Of a stretch of 28,554 nucleotides of DNA, positions 12,960-20,292 are shown one piece after another (the first letter of the stretch is position 1; every line of letters starts with the position of its first letter). This DNA comes from a virus: the IMG/VR virus record IMGVR_UViG_3300029309_000242, positions 1 through 28,554 of that record. One strand, 5' to 3'. A program made the position numbers and the translations under genes. The notes under the pieces are model-generated. The model had not been told where the DNA came from and made no database searches. It saw nothing but the letters and a program-made list of their open reading frames with translations.

Positions 12960-14533
12960 CATCAGCACTTTCACATCAACCATGCAAAGACTGTGGCTCA
13001 AGCGATGCCCTTACAATCAACACCGACGGAAGCACCAAGTGTTACTCCTGCGGAACTTTCAAACCAAGAGGAGATAATACATATACAGTGACTACCAAAT
13101 CCCCTATTCCTTCAGGGTTTCTTTCTGGTAATACCATCGACATTCCAGCACGTGGACTAACCAAAGACATATGCAAAAAGTATGGCTACCAAGTAGGCTC
13201 TTTGAATGGAGAGGCTTGCCACGTAGCAAACTACAGAGACCTTGAGGGACAACTGGTAGCTCAGAAGTTACGTTTCAAAGACAAACGTTTTCAATGTAAG
13301 GGTGCTCCTACCTTTTTCTTTGGTCAACACCTATGGCCTAACGGAGGTCGTATGGTCGTTGTAACAGAGGGCGAGGTGGACTGCCTATCTGTAGCTATCG
13401 CTAACGGCGATGGTAAATGGCCTGTAGTGTCTCTACCAAGTGGGGCGCAGTCGGCTAAGTCTGTATTTAAAAAACAGTTTCCTTGGCTCGACCAGTTTGA
13501 GACTGTTGTTCTTATGTTCGATGAAGATGAACAGGGACGCAAAGCGGCTGAAGAAGTTAGTCATCTGTTGCCATCAGGCAAGACCAAGATAGCTCGCCTT
13601 CCAATGAAAGACCCTAACGAGTTGTTACTGGCTAATCGCAAGAACGACATTGTTCGTGCTATGTGGGATGCTAAGCCTTGGAAGCCTGATGCAATCACGG
13701 ATGGGGCTGACCTATACGAACGGCTTACCACTCCTAAAGACAATCTGTCAGTTGACTACCCCTTCAAAGGGTTGAACCGTCTAACTCATGGTCTTCGACG
13801 TGGAGAGATTGTTACGTTTTGTGCTGGCTCTGGCGTAGGTAAGTCACACGTCTGTAAAATTATTGCACACGACCTTCTCAAAGCTGACCACAAGGTAGGG
13901 TACATTGCTCTTGAGGAATCTCTTGAGCGTACTGCTAACTCAATCATTGGTCTTGAGATGAAGAAGCTTATACACCTCGACCCAGAGTTCAAAGCAACCG
14001 ACGAATACGATGAAGCCTTCAAAGCTACTGTAGGCTCTGGGCGTTGCTTTCTATATGACCACTGGGGTTCTATGGATAGCGACAATCTTATAGGTCACAT
14101 ACGTTACATGGCTAAGGTTATGGACGTTGAGTACGTAGTTCTTGACCACCTCAGTATTGTTATCTCTGGGCTAGGCGAAGGAGACGAGCGTAGGATTATT
14201 GATAACACAATGACCAAGCTACGTAGCCTTGTCGAAGAGACTAACATAGGAATGATTTTAGTAAGCCACCTCAAACGTCCAGAAGGTAAAGGACACGAGG
14301 AAGGCGCAAGTACTAGCTTAGCACAACTACGCGGCTCTGCCGCCATTGCTCAACTCTCTGACATTTGTTGTGGACTAGAGCGTAACGGTCAGTGTCCAGA
14401 CAACAAGAACAAGACTGTTGTTCGTGTGCTTAAGAATAGATTCTCTGGGGAGACAGGTATTGCCTGCGCCCTTAACTATAACCCCATTACTGGCTGTATG
14501 GCTGAGGAACACTACAGCGAGAACCCCTTCTAA
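12947..14533 (+). CDS. primase-helicase (T7 gp4-like)
   Basis: The protein is 528 residues from ATG 12947; T7 gp4 has 566. The frame is open further upstream, but MDTLTSALSHQPCKDCGSS is the natural start because the zinc-binding domain (CKDC and CYSC) follows at once. A TOPRIM primase domain has VTEGEVDCLSVA and MFDEDEQGRKAAEE. The C-terminal RecA-like helicase has Walker A FCAGSGVGKSH, Walker B-like YVVLDHLSIV and LRGSAAIAQLSD. The protein ends ENPF; a terminal Phe in T7 gp4 contacts the DNA polymerase. It unwinds DNA and makes primers at the fork. It starts within the end of the endonuclease gene. Confidence 0.95.
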   Translation: MDTLTSALSHQPCKDCGSSDALTINTDGSTKCYSCGTFKPRGDNTYTVTTKSPIPSGFLSGNTIDIPARGLTKDICKKYGYQVGSLNGEACHVANYRDLEGQLVAQKLRFKDKRFQCKGAPTFFFGQHLWPNGGRMVVVTEGEVDCLSVAIANGDGKWPVVSLPSGAQSAKSVFKKQFPWLDQFETVVLMFDEDEQGRKAAEEVSHLLPSGKTKIARLPMKDPNELLLANRKNDIVRAMWDAKPWKPDAITDGADLYERLTTPKDNLSVDYPFKGLNRLTHGLRRGEIVTFCAGSGVGKSHVCKIIAHDLLKADHKVGYIALEESLERTANSIIGLEMKKLIHLDPEFKATDEYDEAFKATVGSGRCFLYDHWGSMDSDNLIGHIRYMAKVMDVEYVVLDHLSIVISGLGEGDERRIIDNTMTKLRSLVEETNIGMILVSHLKRPEGKGHEEGASTSLAQLRGSAAIAQLSDICCGLERNGQCPDNKNKTVVRVLKNRFSGETGIACALNYNPITGCMAEEHYSENPF

Positions 14534-14536
14534 TAT

Positions 14537-14893
14537 ATGAAATATTGCTCGAACTTTCGACACGACCTCGAAGTAGGACAAATAGCTGAGAAAGAGATTG
14601 GTGAGTTGCTATCAAATAAAAAAATAGAAATTAAAAAAGATATGCTTGCCAAGACCACGGGCAATGTTTTTGTTGAATATATGTCACGAGGTAAAGTCTC
14701 TGGCATCGACCGTTCCGAAGCGGATTATTACTGCTTCGTTATAGAAAATCTAATTATCTTCATTCCGACTGTAGACCTCAAAGAACTTATTGAGCCACTC
14801 AAGAAAACTAAGAGGGATGTCAGGGGAGGAGACAACAACACATCACGGGGCATTCTGCTCCCACTAACCACACTAATACCAACCAATGAGTAG
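14537..14893 (+). CDS. small PD-(D/E)xK-type nuclease-like protein
   Basis: The 118-residue protein carries IEIKKDMLAKTTGNVFVEYMSRGKVSGIDRSEADYYCFV at about 31-69, written here as one conserved region. It matches a small family, common in marine and enteric phages, in which an acidic E-x-K motif is followed by 'TGN.F.E...RGK.SGI....ADY', resembling Holliday-junction-resolvase or restriction-type nuclease folds. A possible active-site set is Asp/Glu near 10-20, Glu32 and Lys34. Its role would be in recombination or DNA processing next to the primase-helicase and DNA polymerase. Catalysis is inferred from the motif only. It starts 3 nt after the helicase stop and its end overlaps the polymerase gene by 8 nt. 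Confidence 0.65.
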   Translation: MKYCSNFRHDLEVGQIAEKEIGELLSNKKIEIKKDMLAKTTGNVFVEYMSRGKVSGIDRSEADYYCFVIENLIIFIPTVDLKELIEPLKKTKRDVRGGDNNTSRGILLPLTTLIPTNE

Positions 14894-16676
14894 CATAGCA
14901 TTCTTCGATATTGAAACGAACGCGATTGAGGATTGGACAAAACTGTCTGACCTTGAAACCGTTCACTGTTTAGCAATACACGACAACACAGGTACGTACG
15001 CCTTTTCTGGCGACAGTATAATTACAGGACTAGAGCGTCTTAAAAAGTACGACGCAATAGTAGGACACAACTCCATAGGGTTTGACTACCCAGCATTGTA
15101 CAAGATGTACGGCTTTCAGCACCAAATGGTTTTGGACACAGCAGTAATGGCTAGGTGCATCTACCCAGACATACGAACCTCTGACTTTCAACGTGAGGAC
15201 TTTGAAAAGGAGCTTATAGGTTCACATAGCCTCAAGGCTTGGGGCAAGCGTATAGGCGTACTCAAGGACGACCATGGGGAAACTGAGGACTGGACTACCT
15301 GTACTCCAGAGATGATTGATTACTGTAAACAGGACACCTATGTTACCTATCGTATTTATGAATATTTTATTCGTAGTAAGCCTGACCCTCGTATGCTTAC
15401 CCTTGAGCACAAGTTTGCAAAGCTTATGCGTAGGCAAGAGTGGAATGGTTTTCCGTTCGACATAAAAGCCGCCGAGAAGCTTACCTCTGACCTCATGGTA
15501 CGCCGTGCTGAACTAGGGGACGACCTAGCTAAGTCTTTTGGGCCTAGCGTGGAAACACTCAAGAGTTTCTGGTGGGTAGCCCCAGACGGTACAACCTCCA
15601 AGACAAAGAAAGCTTTGGTCGAGGCTGGATGGAAAGCCAAAGAGATTATCAAAGGCCCTAACCGTACCAAGGAGATACCCTTCAATCCAAATAGCCGTGA
15701 CCAGATATGTGAGCGGTTGATGTCTGAAGGATGGAAGCCAGATGCCTATGAAGGCAAACGCCCAAAGATTGATGAAGCCGTATTAAAAAACATAGGCACT
15801 CCTAATGCACTAAAGCTGTTGGAGTACTTGCTTGTATCGAAACGTTTAGGACAAGTAGCCGAAGGTAACCAAGCGTGGCTCAAGCTATACAAAGACGGAC
15901 GCATCCACGGACGAGTAAACACCAACGGTGCTATCTCTGGTCGCTGTACACACTCACAGCCAAACGTAGCTCAAGTGCCTGCTGGACGTGCTCCTTATGG
16001 TAAAGAGTGTAGGTCTTGTTTTACTGCTCCAGAGGGTAAAGTACTTGTTGGTGCTGATGCCTCTGGTTTGGAACTACGTTGCCTTGCCCACTACTTGTGG
16101 GGATGGGACAGTGGAGCGTACGCCAAAGAGATACTTACTGGTGACATACACTCAGCGAACCAAAAGGCGGCTGGTCTACAAACTAGAGACCAAGCCAAGA
16201 CATTTATCTACGCATTTCTGTATGGCGCTGGTGATGCCAAGATAGGCTCTATTGTTGATGGCTCAGCTAAGCATGGTAAAAAACTTAAGAAGTCTTTCAT
16301 GTCTAAAACACCAGCTATCCGTCATCTATCTGAGGCGGTAGCTAACAAGGTAAATCAGACAAACCAACTCATAGGTCTCGACGGACGCCCACTACCATGT
16401 CGCTCTGCACACTCTGCTCTTAACCTATTGTTACAGTCGGCAGGCGCAGTAGTGATGAAGCAAGCACTGGTTGAGTTCTCCGAGATGGCTCAACGCCCCT
16501 ATGAACTCCACGGCAACATTCACGATGAGGTTCAGTTCAGTTGTGACAAAGCTGATGCTGATGCTCTTGGTCGTTGCTTTGTTAACGCTCTTGCCAAGGC
16601 AGGTAAAACCCTTGGTTTCAAATGTCCATTGGATGGAGAGTACTCTGTTGGGACTAACTGGTCAGAAACACACTAA
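14886..16676 (+). CDS. family A DNA polymerase with 3'-5' exonuclease (T7 gp5-like)
   Basis: The 596-residue protein has an exonuclease domain (FFDIET with Asp8/Glu10; VGHNSIGFDYPAL; DYCKQDTYVTYRIYE) and a polymerase domain with GRVNTNGAISGRCTHSQPNVAQVP, motif A VGADASGLELRCLAHY, motif B RDQAKTFIYAFLYGAGD and motif C GNIHDEVQFS. It ends GTNWSETH, close to the T7 end (GPNWAICH). It is about 110 residues shorter than T7 gp5 (704). Part of the gap is in the thumb: the stretch matching the T7 thioredoxin-binding segment (before FNPNSRDQI) is shorter and lacks its basic loop. It should work with the primase-helicase and SSB; use of host thioredoxin is uncertain. Confidence 0.95.
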   Translation: MSSIAFFDIETNAIEDWTKLSDLETVHCLAIHDNTGTYAFSGDSIITGLERLKKYDAIVGHNSIGFDYPALYKMYGFQHQMVLDTAVMARCIYPDIRTSDFQREDFEKELIGSHSLKAWGKRIGVLKDDHGETEDWTTCTPEMIDYCKQDTYVTYRIYEYFIRSKPDPRMLTLEHKFAKLMRRQEWNGFPFDIKAAEKLTSDLMVRRAELGDDLAKSFGPSVETLKSFWWVAPDGTTSKTKKALVEAGWKAKEIIKGPNRTKEIPFNPNSRDQICERLMSEGWKPDAYEGKRPKIDEAVLKNIGTPNALKLLEYLLVSKRLGQVAEGNQAWLKLYKDGRIHGRVNTNGAISGRCTHSQPNVAQVPAGRAPYGKECRSCFTAPEGKVLVGADASGLELRCLAHYLWGWDSGAYAKEILTGDIHSANQKAAGLQTRDQAKTFIYAFLYGAGDAKIGSIVDGSAKHGKKLKKSFMSKTPAIRHLSEAVANKVNQTNQLIGLDGRPLPCRSAHSALNLLLQSAGAVVMKQALVEFSEMAQRPYELHGNIHDEVQFSCDKADADALGRCFVNALAKAGKTLGFKCPLDGEYSVGTNWSETH

Positions 16677-16677
16677 T

Positions 16678-16926
16678 ATGACAATAAAACAATTAATCGA
16701 AAAGTTATCTAAACTAGAGTATCAAGACAATAACATCGTCCTGCCTATGGTAGACGGTTTTGTTGAAATAGATATTGAAGAAGTAATCCACTATGGGGAC
16801 TCTGAGTTTCCAGACCCTCAGCACCACTATGAAATTGTACCTGACTCTGATGAACCAGAGGAACTTGTTGAATGCCACAACAGCCCTTTGATGGCTACGT
16901 TCCTAGATAACCACTATTCCCAATAA
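16678..16926 (+). CDS. small acidic hypothetical protein in the replication block
   Basis: The 82-residue protein from ATG 16678 reads MTIKQLIEKLSKLEYQDNNIVLPMVDGFVEIDIEEVIHYGD, then a very acidic middle (VPDSDEPEELVECHN). The frame is open further upstream inside the polymerase gene, but the ATG one base after the polymerase stop is preferred. An N-terminal helix 'T(I/V)KQLIEKLSK' is often found in small phage and bacterial proteins with no assigned role. It ends 1 nt before the exonuclease ATG. Function unknown. Confidence 0.6.
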   Translation: MTIKQLIEKLSKLEYQDNNIVLPMVDGFVEIDIEEVIHYGDSEFPDPQHHYEIVPDSDEPEELVECHNSPLMATFLDNHYSQ

Positions 16927-16927
16927 C

Positions 16928-17653
16928 ATGAAAACATTATTTATAGATGGCGATATGCTCGCCTACCGCTCAGCATTTAGTAACGAAGTAGAAACTAAGT
17001 GGGACGACGCTGTATGGACACTACAAACAGACGTCAATGCCTCTCTCGCATACTTTGATGACTTCATTGAAGCGTTATGTAAAAAGTTTGACACGGAGGA
17101 ATATCTTCTATGCTTTTCTCCTAAGACAAACTTTAGACATGAACTATTCCCAGAGTATAAAGCTAATAGAAAGAACAAGCGTAAGCCTCTTGCTCTAGCT
17201 GAAATCATTCAACAGGTACGCAAACGTCACCCCTTCTTTGTTGAGGACAACATGGAGGCTGACGATACTATTGGTATTAAATGTACAGAGGCTCCTGAAA
17301 CTTCTATCGCAGTTAGTGGTGACAAAGACTTCGCTACTTTGCCCATCACTTGGTACAACTTCCTACGTGATGAACTCACAACGCGAACAGAAGAAGAAGC
17401 TAACAATAACCACCTAGTACAAACACTCACAGGTGATGCCACCGACGGCTACCAAGGTATCAAAGGCGTGGGGCCTAAGACTGCTGTAAAGCTCTTAGAT
17501 AAACACGGCTGGAACTGGGAAGGCGTCGTTAAGATATATGAAAGCAAAGATATGACAGAACAGGAAGCTCTCCTCACTGCTCGCCTTGCTTACATCCTCC
17601 GCACAGAAAACTTTCAACAAGGAAAAATTAAACAATGGAAACCAACAAAATAA
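16928..17653 (+). CDS. 5'-3' exonuclease, FEN family (T7 gp6-like)
   Basis: The 241-residue protein has the acidic metal-binding motifs of the flap/5' exonuclease family: MKTLFIDGDMLAYRSAF at the N-terminus, FSPKTNFRHELFPEYKANRK (arch region with basic residues), MEADDTIGI and VSGDKDFATLP, followed by a helix-hairpin-helix region, GDATDGYQGIKGVGPKTAVKLL. T7 gp6 (about 300 residues) removes RNA primers, degrades host DNA and takes part in recombination. All acidic motifs look intact. Its end overlaps the next gene by 19 nt. Confidence 0.93.
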   Translation: MKTLFIDGDMLAYRSAFSNEVETKWDDAVWTLQTDVNASLAYFDDFIEALCKKFDTEEYLLCFSPKTNFRHELFPEYKANRKNKRKPLALAEIIQQVRKRHPFFVEDNMEADDTIGIKCTEAPETSIAVSGDKDFATLPITWYNFLRDELTTRTEEEANNNHLVQTLTGDATDGYQGIKGVGPKTAVKLLDKHGWNWEGVVKIYESKDMTEQEALLTARLAYILRTENFQQGKIKQWKPTK

Positions 17654-18333
17654 ATGTAGAAGACCAGACGGTTTATATCGCTGGGCCTATGACAGGTATT
17701 GAGGACTTTAACTTCAGTGAGTTCGATGCCGCGTCATACAAGTGGAAAGAGAAAGGGTTTAGAGTAATTAACCCTGCCACTTTGAGTAGAGAGTACGCTA
17801 AACGAAAGGGTTTAAAAATCAAAGACCTCTGTGTTCGTGAGTGTGCTATGACTGACCTAGTTGAGATTATTTCCAGAGCTTCCCACATGTTTATGTTGAA
17901 AGGGTGGGAGTACTCCAAGGGAGCTAAGACTGAACACGCTCTTGCTGAGTGGCTAGGTATTACAATTAGCTACGAAGTTGAAGAAAGTATAAAAGCTCAC
18001 GGCGCTCACAACAAAGAGTGGTGGTTTGCTTTTCAAGCTGAACAGTTCAATCGTATATCTAAACTTACTCGTAAGAAGAATGATGACTACACTGGTGGCT
18101 CTTGTACTACTAATCCTTTTGCTAACTTTGATGAAGCAGATGACTTTGGGGTAGACCCACTCATCGGACTATCACTACGGATGGGCGATAAGATGCAGAG
18201 GCTCAAGGCTTTCTGTAACGGAGGGCTCTCGTTAGAAACAAACGGCGACACTGTAGCTGACATCTTTAATGACCTAATTGGTTACAGTTCTATTGCTTTA
18301 GGTATGTTAGAGCGTAAGAAGGAGGTGGACTAA
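17635..18333 (+). CDS. two-domain nucleotide-metabolism protein: DUF4406-like plus MazG-like helical domain
   Basis: The 232-residue protein seems to be a fusion. Residues 10-120 (VYIAGPMTGIEDFNFSEF..., then GFRVINPATLSREY, MTDLVEIISRASHMFMLKGWEYSKGAKTEHALAEWLG) match the DUF4406 / nucleoside 2-deoxyribosyltransferase-like fold. Residues 140-230 (FNRISKLTRKKNDDYTG, NPFANFDEADDFG, GLSLRMGDKMQRLKAF, DTVADIFNDLIGYSSIALGML) resemble the all-alpha MazG-like / nucleotide-modification-associated domain with several acidic metal-binding positions. A role in cleaning or altering the nucleotide pool during replication is likely; exact substrates are unknown. It starts inside the exonuclease gene and ends 1 nt before the next gene; its last codons (AAGGAGGTGGAC) provide that gene's ribosome site. 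Confidence 0.65.
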   Translation: METNKINVEDQTVYIAGPMTGIEDFNFSEFDAASYKWKEKGFRVINPATLSREYAKRKGLKIKDLCVRECAMTDLVEIISRASHMFMLKGWEYSKGAKTEHALAEWLGITISYEVEESIKAHGAHNKEWWFAFQAEQFNRISKLTRKKNDDYTGGSCTTNPFANFDEADDFGVDPLIGLSLRMGDKMQRLKAFCNGGLSLETNGDTVADIFNDLIGYSSIALGMLERKKEVD

Positions 18334-18334
18334 T

Positions 18335-18532
18335 ATGGACAACAACTCCAATTTTCCTACAGTTTCTTCCAATTTTATCAATAAGTTAGAGGAAAGATTT
18401 CCCTTACGGGATGATTTTGATTTTGGAACCACACAGAATGCCCTGATGTTTTACTACGGACAGCGTTCTGTAGTCCGATTTCTTAAAGAACAAAATAAAC
18501 TTCAAAACGAAAATATATTAACTAAGGCTTAA
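18335..18532 (+). CDS. small hypothetical protein
   Basis: The 65-residue protein MDNNSNFPTVSSNFINKLEERFPLRDDFDFGTTQNALMFYYGQRSVVRFLKEQNKLQNENILTKA is shown here by its ends only: MDNNSNFPTVSS at the start and QNENILTKA at the end. The middle has two probable helices, the second matching the 'YxxGQRxVVxxL' pattern seen in short phage proteins of unknown role. It has a good Shine-Dalgarno sequence (AAGGAGG, 9 nt upstream) inside the end of the previous gene. It sits at the boundary between replication and virion genes. Function unknown. Confidence 0.6.
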   Translation: MDNNSNFPTVSSNFINKLEERFPLRDDFDFGTTQNALMFYYGQRSVVRFLKEQNKLQNENILTKA

Positions 18533-18534
18533 TT

Positions 18535-18738
18535 ATGTGTTTATCCTCTCCTAAAATGCCTACGCCTCCGCCGCCTCCTGCTCCGCCACCTCCTCCTACT
18601 GAAATGGCTGAGAAGGTAGAAAACAGAGCACTTAAAAATAGAAGACGCTCTCGAAGAAGGGGAGTAAGCGCATTAACCATTCGTCGTCCTAGTGTGAACA
18701 CAGGTTCCATGGGTTCTGGTGCTAATATTTCCTACTAA
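18535..18738 (+). CDS. proline-rich small virion-type protein (T7 gp6.7-like candidate)
   Basis: The 67-residue protein starts MCLSSPKMP, then has two poly-proline runs (PPPPPAPPPPP), a basic segment (RALKNRRRSRRRGVSALTIRR) and a small-residue tail (NTGSMGSGANISY). Small proteins with an MCFS/MCLS start, proline-rich stretch and basic or Gly/Ser tail occur upstream of the portal gene in T7-like phages; T7 gp6.7 is a minor virion protein ejected early. The poly-Pro tract here is cruder than in T7. The assignment rests on position and N-terminus. Confidence 0.55.
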   Translation: MCLSSPKMPTPPPPPAPPPPPTEMAEKVENRALKNRRRSRRRGVSALTIRRPSVNTGSMGSGANISY

Positions 18739-18743
18739 ATTTT

Positions 18744-20054
18744 ATGCCCTCAAAAACGATTGACGTCACTAATGGTGACGGAACTACTAGAACTATCGTA
18801 ATTCCAGACCGCAGTCGGTTTGCAGGGGTAAAAACTATAAGTAAAACAAGTGAGCTTGGCGACCTCACTACGCAGATGAAGGTTACTGTTACTGGTACTG
18901 ACAGTAATGGTAATGATAACTCTGCACTTTCTGGAACGTACACAAGAAATAATGCCACCTCTTTAACTTGGAATCAAGTTGGGGGTAATGGAGCTATTTA
19001 TCGTTCTGGATTAAGTGGAAACATTACTTGGAGTTTTATTGATGGCTCTGATGGTACACCTAGTTTCAGTATAAACGTAGCTGAAAATGTTATAGTTCCT
19101 TGGCAGGTAGCGAGTAGCTTTGCATCTAATAATGTTACTCTTAGTTCTGTTGAAGAGACAATCACAATAAACCGCACAGCACCAGTAGTTACCTCAGACA
19201 AAGCAGGTGAGTCTCGTCCACTACTTAGTAAATTAGTTGGTGGGGCGGCGGTGGCTTACAGTCTTCGTGACCTTAACGATAGAAATGGTAAGAGCCCAGT
19301 AGTTAAAGTGCGTAGGTCTAGTGACGGCACTACTCGCCCAGAACCTTTCACAGCACTAGAAGTTTCAAATGGTACTCTTGAGAGGTTCTGTGGTAATGGA
19401 GATGGCTTTGTTGAAAGGTGGTACGACCAGAGTGGTAATGGTAGTGACGCAGTTCAGGACGCAATAGAAAAACAACCTAAGATTGTAGATAGTGGCTCTT
19501 TGGTTACTGGTGGAATAGATTTTCTTGATGGCACTAATACTCAACTTGATACAACTAACATCGATATATGTGATGTATCAGAACTTTCTGTGTTTACTGT
19601 ACTAACTCCGCATAATCAAGGTTCAGGAAAGCAAGCTTTTTCTTGTGGTTCAACTGTTTCTGGTAGTACAGGATATGGAGGATGGACATTAAATTTTAGT
19701 GGAGGTAGTAAAAAAGCTTCTCTGCGAACGCAAACAAAAGGAAATACTACAGTAAGCGTTCTTCAAGTTAGTCATTCTAATGATGAGTGCTTATTATCAT
19801 ACGTTGCAACTTTTCCTAACGCATCTGGCAGAAAAAACGGTGGAACTGATGTTACCAAGAGTGATATGGTAACGCCGTCTAACAATAGCACTACTAGAAA
19901 AAGATTTAGGATTGGTTGCCAATTTACTTTTACAAATGCTGGTCACTACACAAAACCTATAAATGAAATTATTATATACACAACTGACCAAACAGCCAAT
20001 CGACCTGCCATTGAAGCAAACCTAGCTAATCAATACGGCATAACCCTTTCATAA
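18744..20054 (+). CDS. fibre- or receptor-binding-like protein with an arabinofuranosidase-B-like lectin domain
   Basis: The 436-residue protein has a Thr/Ser/Asn-rich beta N-terminal half (about 1-155), with an Ig-like stretch ending near VTLSSVEETITINRTAP. From about 165 it reads GGAAVAYSLRDLND, VVKVRRSSDGTTRPEPF, CGNGDGFVERWYDQSGNGSDAVQ and QPKIVDSGSLVTGGIDFLDG. This is the pattern of the alpha-L-arabinofuranosidase B-like / concanavalin-type domain found in many phage structural proteins. In phages it is usually thought to bind glycans rather than to cut them. It lies just before the portal gene and is followed by a 77-residue partner gene. It may be an extra tail fibre or capsid-displayed adhesin; where it sits in the particle is unknown. 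Confidence 0.65.
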   Translation: MPSKTIDVTNGDGTTRTIVIPDRSRFAGVKTISKTSELGDLTTQMKVTVTGTDSNGNDNSALSGTYTRNNATSLTWNQVGGNGAIYRSGLSGNITWSFIDGSDGTPSFSINVAENVIVPWQVASSFASNNVTLSSVEETITINRTAPVVTSDKAGESRPLLSKLVGGAAVAYSLRDLNDRNGKSPVVKVRRSSDGTTRPEPFTALEVSNGTLERFCGNGDGFVERWYDQSGNGSDAVQDAIEKQPKIVDSGSLVTGGIDFLDGTNTQLDTTNIDICDVSELSVFTVLTPHNQGSGKQAFSCGSTVSGSTGYGGWTLNFSGGSKKASLRTQTKGNTTVSVLQVSHSNDECLLSYVATFPNASGRKNGGTDVTKSDMVTPSNNSTTRKRFRIGCQFTFTNAGHYTKPINEIIIYTTDQTANRPAIEANLANQYGITLS

Positions 20055-20055
20055 T

Positions 20056-20289
20056 ATGTACTTAATATATCCGTCCGAAGAGACCGCTTGGCTTCGCTCA
20101 GAGCGAGAAGGGTTGCGTCGTAATCTTTCATACCACATAGGAACAGGCGATTCACGTTATGTGACAGCCCCAGAACAAACAGTCGATGGTCTATGGGCCT
20201 TAAAGGTTGACGGGTTTGAATTAAGTGAAAGCGAACAAAATACAACTGTAGAAAAAATAATTATCGCAGAAGAACCAATAGAAACATAA
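20056..20289 (+). CDS. small hypothetical protein between fibre-like protein and portal
   Basis: The 77-residue protein starts MYLIYPSEETAWLRSEREGLRRNL and ends VEKIIIAEEPIET, an alpha/beta mix with no recognised family. It starts 1 nt after the fibre-like gene and ends 3 nt before the portal ATG. Small genes directly after fibre genes often encode fibre assembly helpers, but no chaperone motif is visible. The context TAATATG lacks a Shine-Dalgarno sequence, suggesting re-initiation after the upstream stop. Confidence 0.55.
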   Translation: MYLIYPSEETAWLRSEREGLRRNLSYHIGTGDSRYVTAPEQTVDGLWALKVDGFELSESEQNTTVEKIIIAEEPIET

Positions 20290-20292
20290 TTT

